From: a virus
DNA length: 41,923 nucleotides
Strand: one strand, 5' to 3'
IMG/VR virus record: IMGVR_UViG_3300025645_000151
Location: 1 to 41,923 of that record
Shown here: positions 31,721 through 40,060 of the stretch, one piece after another
Numbering within the stretch: the stretch's first letter is position 1
Layout of the letters: every line of letters begins with the position of its first letter
Program-made: the position numbers and the translations under genes
Notes under the pieces: generated by a model
What the model was told of the DNA's origin: nothing
The model's input: only the letters and a program-made list of their open reading frames with translations
Database searches by the model: none

Positions 31721-33012
31721 CTTGTAATTCATCTAGTTCAAATATTTCAGGAACTCCTATTGCTGGAGAGGTAACTCAGGTTGGATCACAACTTAAAGTT
31801 GATGTGGTTCAGGCTAGTCACGGTTTTACATCAGGTAATGTAATCAGATTTGATGTTGATTCAAATGGTTACACACTAGCACAAGCAGATAGTCCAGCAA
31901 ACGCAGAGGTATGTGGTGTTGTTGCTGAGGGATCTGTCTCTACTAATATCTTTGGCTACGTTATGGCTGGTGATATTATAATGAACACCTTTGCGGAAAC
32001 AGGTGCGATTGCTGGTTCTACTGCGGCAGAAGTTTTCTTCCTTAGTTCCGTAACCGCAGGTGTGATGGACAGCACCCCACCAAACGACGCAGGATCCGTT
32101 CTGAAGACAGTTGTGGTTCGTCTCCCATCTGTGAGCATTAATGGTGTAACACAAGATAAAGGTATTGTTAAAAACTATGTGGGTAACTATCTAGGGGGAG
32201 ATACTGCTGTTTATATGAGCGGAGTTAACCCAGTTGGATCTATCCATGCCTTTGCTGGAGATGCAACCAAAGTTCCGACTGGATGGGCTTTATGTAATGG
32301 AAGTCCAATCAGTGCATCATCATATCCAGATTTTGCTTCAACGATTAACAAACTATATGGATTCCGTGATAGTATTACATTTACATCAACAGAGCCTCCT
32401 CAATGTGATACTGTAGAACTAGGTAATATAGTGGCAACTGTAATAGAAAGTGGAAACAATAGACTTCTTGTTGAATACACATCCTTCCGAACATCACAAA
32501 ATATCGATGGTGTTCGTGGTGAAAATGGTCAAGCGTCATTTACAGAAACTTCTTTAACTCCTGTTGGATTTCAGGCAGGCGATAAAGTTAGATGTATTTC
32601 TAGAGGAACTTTTGTTGAGGTAACTGTTGATACAGTAACTCTTGACTCTGTTCTTACACCCGATCTCCGAAATAAGTTTATAATGGGAGCAACGGGAGAC
32701 TTAACTAACAGTGGCTTGAATAAGCAAGGTGGTTCAGAAAAGATAGAGATGAATCTCATATCAAATCAAGATACAAATATAAACTTTGGAATCTCAGAGA
32801 CAACCGAGAGTGGTTTGACTTCCATTGAAAACTTGCCTCCTTATGTTACGACAAACTGGATCATTCGTCTTGGTGATTCGAGTTATACTTCATTCCTAAA
32901 TCAACTCAGTCTCAAGACCCTTTCTCTTACAGACCTACCTACTTCAGATCCAGCCGTAGCAGGATCTTTGTATGCAGGTGTGGATGGAATAGTCAAAGTA
33001 TCAGCAGGATGA
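31717..33012 (+). CDS. Tail collar domain fibre protein, 431 aa
   Basis: After a beta-rich N-terminal region, residues about 168-215 (NPVGSIHAFAGDATKVPTGW, ALCNGSPISASSYPDF) are a clear phage tail collar domain, the module found in gp12-type short fibres and many other fibres. Further on, DLRNKFIMGATGDLTNSG and the following GGSEKIEM are the usual partner of this domain. It would form a trimeric fibre on the baseplate. The start forms an ATGA overlap with the gp10-like gene, and the next fibre gene begins four bases after its stop. Confidence 0.85.
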   Translation: MTCNSSSSNISGTPIAGEVTQVGSQLKVDVVQASHGFTSGNVIRFDVDSNGYTLAQADSPANAEVCGVVAEGSVSTNIFGYVMAGDIIMNTFAETGAIAGSTAAEVFFLSSVTAGVMDSTPPNDAGSVLKTVVVRLPSVSINGVTQDKGIVKNYVGNYLGGDTAVYMSGVNPVGSIHAFAGDATKVPTGWALCNGSPISASSYPDFASTINKLYGFRDSITFTSTEPPQCDTVELGNIVATVIESGNNRLLVEYTSFRTSQNIDGVRGENGQASFTETSLTPVGFQAGDKVRCISRGTFVEVTVDTVTLDSVLTPDLRNKFIMGATGDLTNSGLNKQGGSEKIEMNLISNQDTNINFGISETTESGLTSIENLPPYVTTNWIIRLGDSSYTSFLNQLSLKTLSLTDLPTSDPAVAGSLYAGVDGIVKVSAG

Positions 33013-33015
33013 TAA

Positions 33016-34179
33016 ATGTCAAATAGTGTAATCGGTTATAATATAGGTGAGATTGGTCCCACCGGACCCACTGGTGGCACAGGACCAAATGGAGAAACAG
33101 GGCCCACAGGCAACACTGGCTCTATTGGTGTTACTGGAGCGAGTGGTTATACTATTGACAACATCACGATTGCTGATTTCAATGATACTGGAACTTACCA
33201 GGCAAGAACAACATACACTAATGATGATATTATCACCGTTGATCTTGAAATCTCAACTACAATAGATTGTCTAAATCCAAGAAGATTAGGGCCTCAAGGT
33301 GAAGTTGTCTTTGAGGTTTATTCTGAAACAACAGGCCCACATGAACCACTTACTTTTACTGGTGATTGTGAAGATAATAAAATATATCTAAAAACTATTG
33401 CAGGAACTGGTGGGTTTGTAGTAACCCAGACGGACGACGAAATCATCGTTCGATATACTGGTAGTGGAACTATTCCTGTTCCAGTTAGTGGAGCAACTGG
33501 ACAGATTGCCTACATGGGTGGATCTGGTGGAAACAGTGCAGAAGCAACTCCACTAGTTCGAGGTGCAACAGGTTTTGAGTATAATCCAGAAACTCAAAAC
33601 ATTAAGGCAATCTCTCGTAGTTACAATGAGGTTGGATATCGTTTCGGTCTTACTGAGGTTAGTGGTGGATCGATTGTAAATGGAACAAGAACAATAGAGT
33701 TTAATGTAAATCCAGGCCTTCATCTTGGTAGTTCAACAATACAAAGCGACCCATATGGTTCGTCTGCTGGTTGGGGGAATGTTTGGGTCATTGATGCTAA
33801 CCAACTTTATCGAGATGAAACAGGAAACACAGATGGGGACTTGGGTACAAAGGCTCCTTTTGTTAAGTTCAATGATATCACGCCACTGACCGCCGAGTTC
33901 AAGGATTACTTTGGTGGCGACAATACAAACAGAGCATCTGCCTTTACTCTAATAGTAAAGGGTGGTGACTTCACACGAAGAGATGATGGAGCAACCTTGG
34001 ATGGTGATACTTTCCCACCCAACTGGATTTTCCCATACAACGAAAGACCAGTTCTCACGAACGCAACTGACATATATCAGTTTGTTTCTTATGGACAGAA
34101 AAACGATAACGGCATTATTTGGTACGGAAGTCCTTTGAAATCCAATCCAAATGTAGATATATTCTTTACTACATACTAG
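33016..34179 (+). CDS. Collagen-like tail fibre protein, 387 aa
   Basis: Residues about 11-46 are Gly-x-y triplets (IGPTGPTGGTGPNGETGPTG), which fold as a short collagen-like triple helix and hold a trimer together. A beta-rich body follows (GSGTIPVPVSGATGQIAYMG) and a C-terminal domain with YERPVLTNATDIYQFVSYGQ-like strands, here reading NERPVLTNATDIYQ. The last domain resembles the one that precedes the cysteine modules in the next gene, but this protein has no cysteine modules. It is first of three consecutive genes with a collagen-like N terminus, probably paralogues. Confidence 0.75.
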   Translation: MSNSVIGYNIGEIGPTGPTGGTGPNGETGPTGNTGSIGVTGASGYTIDNITIADFNDTGTYQARTTYTNDDIITVDLEISTTIDCLNPRRLGPQGEVVFEVYSETTGPHEPLTFTGDCEDNKIYLKTIAGTGGFVVTQTDDEIIVRYTGSGTIPVPVSGATGQIAYMGGSGGNSAEATPLVRGATGFEYNPETQNIKAISRSYNEVGYRFGLTEVSGGSIVNGTRTIEFNVNPGLHLGSSTIQSDPYGSSAGWGNVWVIDANQLYRDETGNTDGDLGTKAPFVKFNDITPLTAEFKDYFGGDNTNRASAFTLIVKGGDFTRRDDGATLDGDTFPPNWIFPYNERPVLTNATDIYQFVSYGQKNDNGIIWYGSPLKSNPNVDIFFTTY

Positions 34180-34200
34180 GTAAAAAATCAGGACTTTAAT

Positions 34201-37200
34201 ATGGCCAACTCTTCCATCTCTACATTAATGGGTCCAACAGGACCAAAGGGACCAACAGCACCAGATGGTTCTGTTGGAACTACAGGAAACACTGGAAATA
34301 CTGGATCGACTGGACCAACTGGGGCAACTGGTTCTGGTATCAGTGCTGATGCTGGTCTTACAAACTGCAACCAAAGATTACTAGTAAATCTTGATGGAGA
34401 GTATTTTGTCATTGGTCCTATCGCGGGAGCAACTGCTTCTTCTAATGGTGGAGTTGGTGGTGTAATATGTGATAGTTGTTCTGCTGGATTAGAGTGTCCT
34501 TCTGGGGGTGTTGGAGGACAAGGTAGTTATTGTTGTTGTGGAACATGTATTCCAGTGGGAGATCCTTGTTTACCTGACCTTGGCTCTCCTTGTAATCCTA
34601 GACTTGACATTGATGTTGTTGGAACGGGTGCTAGTATTCTGAGAGGAATCAGCGGACCCACTGCCTACTTTAAATCAATAGTTACAGATGACCCAGATAT
34701 TACAATCGAAGAACTCACAACTCCTGCTGGATTAAAAATCTCTGCACCTGAAGGATCGGGTCAGCAGTCACAGATTGTTGGTGGTACAGGAGAACTACTC
34801 TATTATGGAGGAGACAACTATATTGTTGGTGCCACTGGAACATTCTTCAAAGAGTCAAATGGACTAAGTGCAGAATCAGATTCTCTTCATGCCATTCTAG
34901 GTGACTTTAAGGAACTAGTAAAACGTCACGATCCTGTCGCGGGTGGATCTGTTACGCTAGACACTAACGAAGCAAACACTCATTATATTGTAGGTAAAGA
35001 AAACTTTAGGATTACTTCTGGAACTGCAAATACAAATGCTTCTTTGTCTGCTCTTAGTGCTGACGGTGTTACATATGGTGAGTCTGTTAACCTAACAATG
35101 ATCATCAAGAATGGTGGATTGTCTAGTCAAGGAAATCCATTTAACACTAACCTCAATCCATTCAAGTTCTATAGGACTCCATCTCTAACAACTTCTGGAA
35201 CTGACATTGTAAACTGTATCTCTTTCGATAAGGGGGTAAGTTGGCAATGTTTTGTTGCGGGACTAGATTATGGTGTAACTTTTGGAACCCGTGATAATGA
35301 AGTACGAATAGGTGCATGTTGTGAAGATGGAGATTGTAGAGACTATGTTTTCGGTAACGAATGTGAAGGAACTTTTTTCAATAGAACCACTTGTTTCTCT
35401 GAACCATGTGCTGAAGAGTTTGGTGCCTGTTGTGTAAACAACACTTGTTACAACTTCTCTAGAGAAAAATGTGCAACAGTTGGAGGACAGTTCTTCTTAA
35501 ACACGGCATGTGGAACATTTACATGTCCTGATCCTTGTGCAAATGTTGGTTGTTGTTGTGTTGATGGTGTACCTTATAGTACAGATCAAGAAACTTGTAA
35601 CGAACTTGGTGGAACCTTTGTAAGTGACACTCCATGTCCTACCGAGGAAGACGCACCAGATCCATGCGTAGAGTTTACTAAAGGTGCTTGCTGTTTAACA
35701 GATGAGTGTATAGGCGGAAAACTACCAGAAGAATGCCGACAAGACGGCGGTATTCACATGGGTGCTGGAACCACTTGTGGTAATGTAGATTGTTGTGCAG
35801 GACAATCTATTCCCCTTGGAATCTGTTGTACAGAAAATGGGTGTTCTCCCTCATATCCCGTAAGAAAAATAGAATGTAGTGGTACATGGGTTGCAGGAGC
35901 AACTGGTTGTGATATATGTGCTGATTCTATTCAATGTGACTGTAATACAACTAATACACCAACCTTTAAGAAATGGAGACTTTGGGTTGATGGAATCACA
36001 GGAAGTAATTCCGACTTTGATCTTAAACTTCTACCTCTCATTGATACGAATTTTGTATCTGGACCAACTGGTTGTGATAGAATGTCTGATGGTTATCACA
36101 ACACATACTTTGAGCGTTATGATGATCAAGGATTAGAATATAATCCAGACAGAGAAGCAATGCCTTGGGCCAAATCTTTCAATACAGAAGGAATGGCAGC
36201 AGAACTGTTTAGATATATTCCAAGTGCTTCTGAGATGGCGTATCTGGTTTACACAAATAAACTATACAATAACGTATTATTCAATGTTACAGACGAAAAT
36301 CCGCAATATTGGACATCAACCAGATCTGAGGGAAATAAGTTCTTTACAATAAACGAAAGTGGATTCTCTCAGGTTATCACAATGACTAGTTCCACAGATG
36401 TTGGAAGAGCATTAGCAGTCTATAGAGAACTACTACCAGACGATGCCACAAGCGATGAATATGTTATTGGTCAAGTTGTAAATGGTGCCAGATATGCAGG
36501 AATATTTGCCACCAACTGTTCATTGAACTTATCAGATTATCTCGATCGAACATCTCCTCCTACTTATTCATGTGCCAGTCCACTAGATTTTGGCTACTGC
36601 TGTACGAATGATTTACAGGATTGTTCAATCCAGAATGAATACGATTGTATTGATCTTGGGGGCGTATATCAAAATGATAATCCTTCAGCAGATTGTGCTG
36701 TAAGTAGTCCATGTGAAGAACCAGAACCACCAGTATTAGAAAAGAACAACTGTGCTAGAGCAGGAGTTCTTTCTTATGCAGTAAATGAAACTGCTTGTGC
36801 CAACGGTCTTGCCGAGCAGATGTATTACTACGCGGGAGACATCGATACAACAACGGGGGAGCCAGTCGGTGCATACGATCCTCTAGGTTTTGCTTTGCCT
36901 GACTTTAATATAAGTCCAACCACCGTTCAGAATGGTGGACCTTTAACACAAGGATATTGTGTTGGTCACAACAAGGTAACTACATGTGAAACTGATGTTA
37001 ACGTCTTGTCACCAAACGTCATTGCTGCTGGAACACTTAAAGCATATTGTAATGAACTTAAGATATACGGTGTTGATTACGAATGTAACGATGATAGTGT
37101 TTGTGAGGGTGTCAGTCAGTATGATCAAACTATTGATGATTGTTTCTTTACTCACACTACTGGTTTGTGTGGAAAGGGACTCAGTGAAGATTTTATAGTT

Positions 37201-40035
37201 CGTCTGAATGATAACCCAGAATCAACATGTGAACAAACAGAATGGCCTGAAGATAACTACTTCCCATGTGGAGGAAGTCCAGATTGTAATGAAAATATTA
37301 AAGTTTGGCCAGGAACAGCAACTAGTTGGCCAAACGCTACACCAACAGATACATTTAAACCTGTCTTTTCTTGTGAACCTTGTTTGAACTCTTTCTGTGC
37401 TTACCAAATGAGTATTGGTGACAACACGGCAGAAGCATTAAAGTGGTGTAAGCGTGGTGGTGCGTGGGATGAAAATGCCGCTCTTCTTTACGAAGCATAC
37501 TTCGATGAGGTTTATGCGGGAGAATGTAGTAATCATAATCCATTCTGTGGTAATGATGTTCGGTGGGAAGATGTTGAAGGCCAAGTACAAAACTTTGGTA
37601 GATTCAATCCACAAGATGTACAAAACTTTAAAGACTCTTCTAACGAATGCAGAACTAGAATCGAGAACACACGAAACGAAGTTCCAAACTGTGAGGAGAA
37701 CATCACCGGTGATTTTAAGGATCTTCTTTATGCGAACTTTAGAGATAAAGTAGAACATCCAAACTTATTGAATGATAGTGATGATAGTGATCCCACAACA
37801 CCCAATAAGAGACAGGTGCCTGGTGGTTTGGCGTTTAGTTTCGTTCCAGTTCTATGTCCCCTCACTGGTTCATGTATAGCAGGTCAACGGGATTTACCTT
37901 CTACTATTGGTAGTAGTAACGACACCGCAAGATACACCGCATTGATTTATGGTATTGATAATCCAAATAATCCAAATGAATCACTAGTTGGTAGCACAAA
38001 TAATCTTGGTCTTTGTTACAGCGGGAACTGTGATAATAATTTGCCCGTTAGAACAGGATCCAGAGAAGACAGAGTTGAAACCACAATCAGACTCAACAAG
38101 GGTGTAGGAAATAACAACAACCAGTTGTATGGATTGATTGTTACTGATTGTCAAAACAGAGTCTTATGTCGTGAAGGTGATACACGAACGGCATGTTCTG
38201 TTTGTGGAACACCTAGCGTTATAGAACCATTTGATCCACCCACTGTAGGATGTTATAACTGTCAGACAGGTAGTTGTGTAGATCGTTTAGTTTGCAATCT
38301 AGGAGAAACTTTAGGTCCAGACTGTTCAGAACAACCACAAGAAAGTCTTTGTCCTATCGGACAGTGTTGTTCTGACGATGGTTGTGAGCCGTTGAGATTA
38401 TTTGAATGCAGAAACAAGGGCGGGACTTGGACACAACCAGATGTCATCTGTGAGTCTCTTGCTTGTGAATGTGGTAGAGAGCCCTTGGGTAACTGTTGCA
38501 CACCAGTCGGGAACGGTCAAAATGAACATTCATATACATGTGAAAAGAAGTGCTCCGGCGGAGGTGTGTGGAGCGGTCCGGCAGACGAAGACACGGAATC
38601 ATGTCCCCCCGATGAGCCTGTTGGATGTTGTTTTCAAATCATAGATAATGGAAACCAAAGTTATAGAACAGAGCAAAATCCAACCACCCAGGCTATGTGT
38701 CAACTAAGTGGTCGAATCGATGGAAACCTCATTATTTATGGAACATGGTTTATTGGTGATTGTGCTGTTCCAACTGGTCGTTTGTGTGATGAAAGTGCCT
38801 GTGAAATCGTAGAGATCAACGATTCTCGTGTTGTTATCCCCTCTGGAGGAACTTTTATTATTAATGAAGAAGAGTTTGCTCAAGGAGAAAGTTGTGTTTC
38901 AAGCCCATGCGAACAACCGCAAGAGTTTACATGTTGTGTGGGAATACCTCTAGGTCCAAATAGGAATGGTACATTCAGTACAGAAAATGCACAGTATGAT
39001 TGTTCAGATGCCGTGCTTATTGGAGAAGAGGGTTTTTGTTTAACCTCTACTGTGAACGGACCACAAAATACTTCGGCGGCCGCGGGTAGTGATAATACAG
39101 TAACGACCACATCATGTGATGTTGATGCAACTTGTATGAATCAGGAAGGCTGGGGATACTGCTGTCATAGACCAGATTCGGCTGGACCTCCAATATGTCA
39201 ATATAATATCGGTAGGTTTTATTGTGAATCTACACTGAATGGTACATGGGGTGCGAGAGAGACTGTATGTGAAACATGTGTAGATCGTCCAGAACCAACC
39301 TTAGTGAAGTGCTGTTTTCCTACGTTCCTTGGTGAAACTAGATGTGTACATGTAGAACAAGGTAACTGTAATGGTAACTATCTACTTAATACTTGTGGTA
39401 TTACGGGAGTGATTGTTGATGGTCCTCAATCACCACAAGAAACTGGCGAAGCACCTGAAGGGTCCGTAGAGTGTACAGATTGTGCTAATACTGAATCATG
39501 TTGTTTCTGTGGCCAGTGTAGTTCCGCCACGATCACGCCGTTCACCTGTCTGGAGAGTGCTGGAGGCGGTCCATTTGAATGTCCTGATGCAAACACATTT
39601 GTAGGATTTGATGAAGATAGTTTCAGTCTATTCCCAGATTCGGGTACATGTAAACCAGATGTTAAAATACTTTTATGTACAGGAGATGGAACAAGATGTG
39701 CGATTCCCTTTGACGACATCACAGACTTGTACACAGAGAATGGTGGGTGTAATGATGATCCTGATGAAAATAAATGTTGTCAAGACGTAACAGCAGACTT
39801 TATTCAGGGACTCGATCCGCCTCGATTCAGAACCGTTCAACTTAGTACGTTGTTCTCTGGGAGTCCAAACGTCTTGCAGTCTGATAACCAGTTTTACATT
39901 CGTACTTCAAACTGTGATGGAATACATGATCAGCCGATCGGAAGTGTATTTACTTATAACGGCGACGGTATTGGATGTCTGGATAACCAGCAGCCTATTG
40001 GTGAAGAGGTAGACTGCGGCACGATACCTGTATAA
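34201..40035 (+). CDS. Giant cysteine-module fibre protein with collagen-like N terminus, 1944 aa
   Basis: Residues about 10-45 are Gly-x-y triplets (MGPTGPKGPTAPDGSVGTTG). A beta domain follows to about residue 370, ending near FDKGVSWQCFVAG. From residue 371, modules of the form G-x-CC-x(3-4)-C-x(7-10)-C-x-x-x-GG-x(6-12)-C-x(3)-C repeat: clearly at about 371, 408, 450, 495, 540, 798, 1387 and 1430, with looser copies to about 1790. Between them, residues about 580-780 hold FRYIPSASEMAYLV, PQYWTSTRSEGNKFF and GRALAVYREL, a DUF1566-like C-type-lectin fold pattern. The disulphide-rich modules suggest a rigid extracellular stalk, and the lectin-like part may bind a receptor. The start follows TCAGGA. 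There is no signal peptide, as expected for a virion protein. Confidence 0.75.
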   Translation: MANSSISTLMGPTGPKGPTAPDGSVGTTGNTGNTGSTGPTGATGSGISADAGLTNCNQRLLVNLDGEYFVIGPIAGATASSNGGVGGVICDSCSAGLECPSGGVGGQGSYCCCGTCIPVGDPCLPDLGSPCNPRLDIDVVGTGASILRGISGPTAYFKSIVTDDPDITIEELTTPAGLKISAPEGSGQQSQIVGGTGELLYYGGDNYIVGATGTFFKESNGLSAESDSLHAILGDFKELVKRHDPVAGGSVTLDTNEANTHYIVGKENFRITSGTANTNASLSALSADGVTYGESVNLTMIIKNGGLSSQGNPFNTNLNPFKFYRTPSLTTSGTDIVNCISFDKGVSWQCFVAGLDYGVTFGTRDNEVRIGACCEDGDCRDYVFGNECEGTFFNRTTCFSEPCAEEFGACCVNNTCYNFSREKCATVGGQFFLNTACGTFTCPDPCANVGCCCVDGVPYSTDQETCNELGGTFVSDTPCPTEEDAPDPCVEFTKGACCLTDECIGGKLPEECRQDGGIHMGAGTTCGNVDCCAGQSIPLGICCTENGCSPSYPVRKIECSGTWVAGATGCDICADSIQCDCNTTNTPTFKKWRLWVDGITGSNSDFDLKLLPLIDTNFVSGPTGCDRMSDGYHNTYFERYDDQGLEYNPDREAMPWAKSFNTEGMAAELFRYIPSASEMAYLVYTNKLYNNVLFNVTDENPQYWTSTRSEGNKFFTINESGFSQVITMTSSTDVGRALAVYRELLPDDATSDEYVIGQVVNGARYAGIFATNCSLNLSDYLDRTSPPTYSCASPLDFGYCCTNDLQDCSIQNEYDCIDLGGVYQNDNPSADCAVSSPCEEPEPPVLEKNNCARAGVLSYAVNETACANGLAEQMYYYAGDIDTTTGEPVGAYDPLGFALPDFNISPTTVQNGGPLTQGYCVGHNKVTTCETDVNVLSPNVIAAGTLKAYCNELKIYGVDYECNDDSVCEGVSQYDQTIDDCFFTHTTGLCGKGLSEDFIVRLNDNPESTCEQTEWPEDNYFPCGGSPDCNENIKVWPGTATSWPNATPTDTFKPVFSCEPCLNSFCAYQMSIGDNTAEALKWCKRGGAWDENAALLYEAYFDEVYAGECSNHNPFCGNDVRWEDVEGQVQNFGRFNPQDVQNFKDSSNECRTRIENTRNEVPNCEENITGDFKDLLYANFRDKVEHPNLLNDSDDSDPTTPNKRQVPGGLAFSFVPVLCPLTGSCIAGQRDLPSTIGSSNDTARYTALIYGIDNPNNPNESLVGSTNNLGLCYSGNCDNNLPVRTGSREDRVETTIRLNKGVGNNNNQLYGLIVTDCQNRVLCREGDTRTACSVCGTPSVIEPFDPPTVGCYNCQTGSCVDRLVCNLGETLGPDCSEQPQESLCPIGQCCSDDGCEPLRLFECRNKGGTWTQPDVICESLACECGREPLGNCCTPVGNGQNEHSYTCEKKCSGGGVWSGPADEDTESCPPDEPVGCCFQIIDNGNQSYRTEQNPTTQAMCQLSGRIDGNLIIYGTWFIGDCAVPTGRLCDESACEIVEINDSRVVIPSGGTFIINEEEFAQGESCVSSPCEQPQEFTCCVGIPLGPNRNGTFSTENAQYDCSDAVLIGEEGFCLTSTVNGPQNTSAAAGSDNTVTTTSCDVDATCMNQEGWGYCCHRPDSAGPPICQYNIGRFYCESTLNGTWGARETVCETCVDRPEPTLVKCCFPTFLGETRCVHVEQGNCNGNYLLNTCGITGVIVDGPQSPQETGEAPEGSVECTDCANTESCCFCGQCSSATITPFTCLESAGGGPFECPDANTFVGFDEDSFSLFPDSGTCKPDVKILLCTGDGTRCAIPFDDITDLYTENGGCNDDPDENKCCQDVTADFIQGLDPPRFRTVQLSTLFSGSPNVLQSDNQFYIRTSNCDGIHDQPIGSVFTYNGDGIGCLDNQQPIGEEVDCGTIPV
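35311..39570 (+). repeat. Array of G-x-CC cysteine modules
   Basis: About twelve modules that start with G-(A/C/I/Y/Q/N)-C-C and carry six or more cysteines are spread through the giant fibre gene. Copies are well diverged in DNA sequence, so this is an old protein repeat and not a recent DNA duplication. A further copy (GSCCNNLNC) begins at the end of the following gene at about 41869. Confidence 0.7.
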
Positions 40036-40060
40036 CAGATATACATAACTAGAGGATTAT

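Noticed and set aside
36140-36440. Diversity-generating retroelement variable region in the lectin-like part of the giant fibre
   Set aside because: The C-type lectin-like fold invites the idea, but no reverse transcriptase or template-repeat copy is visible in the window.
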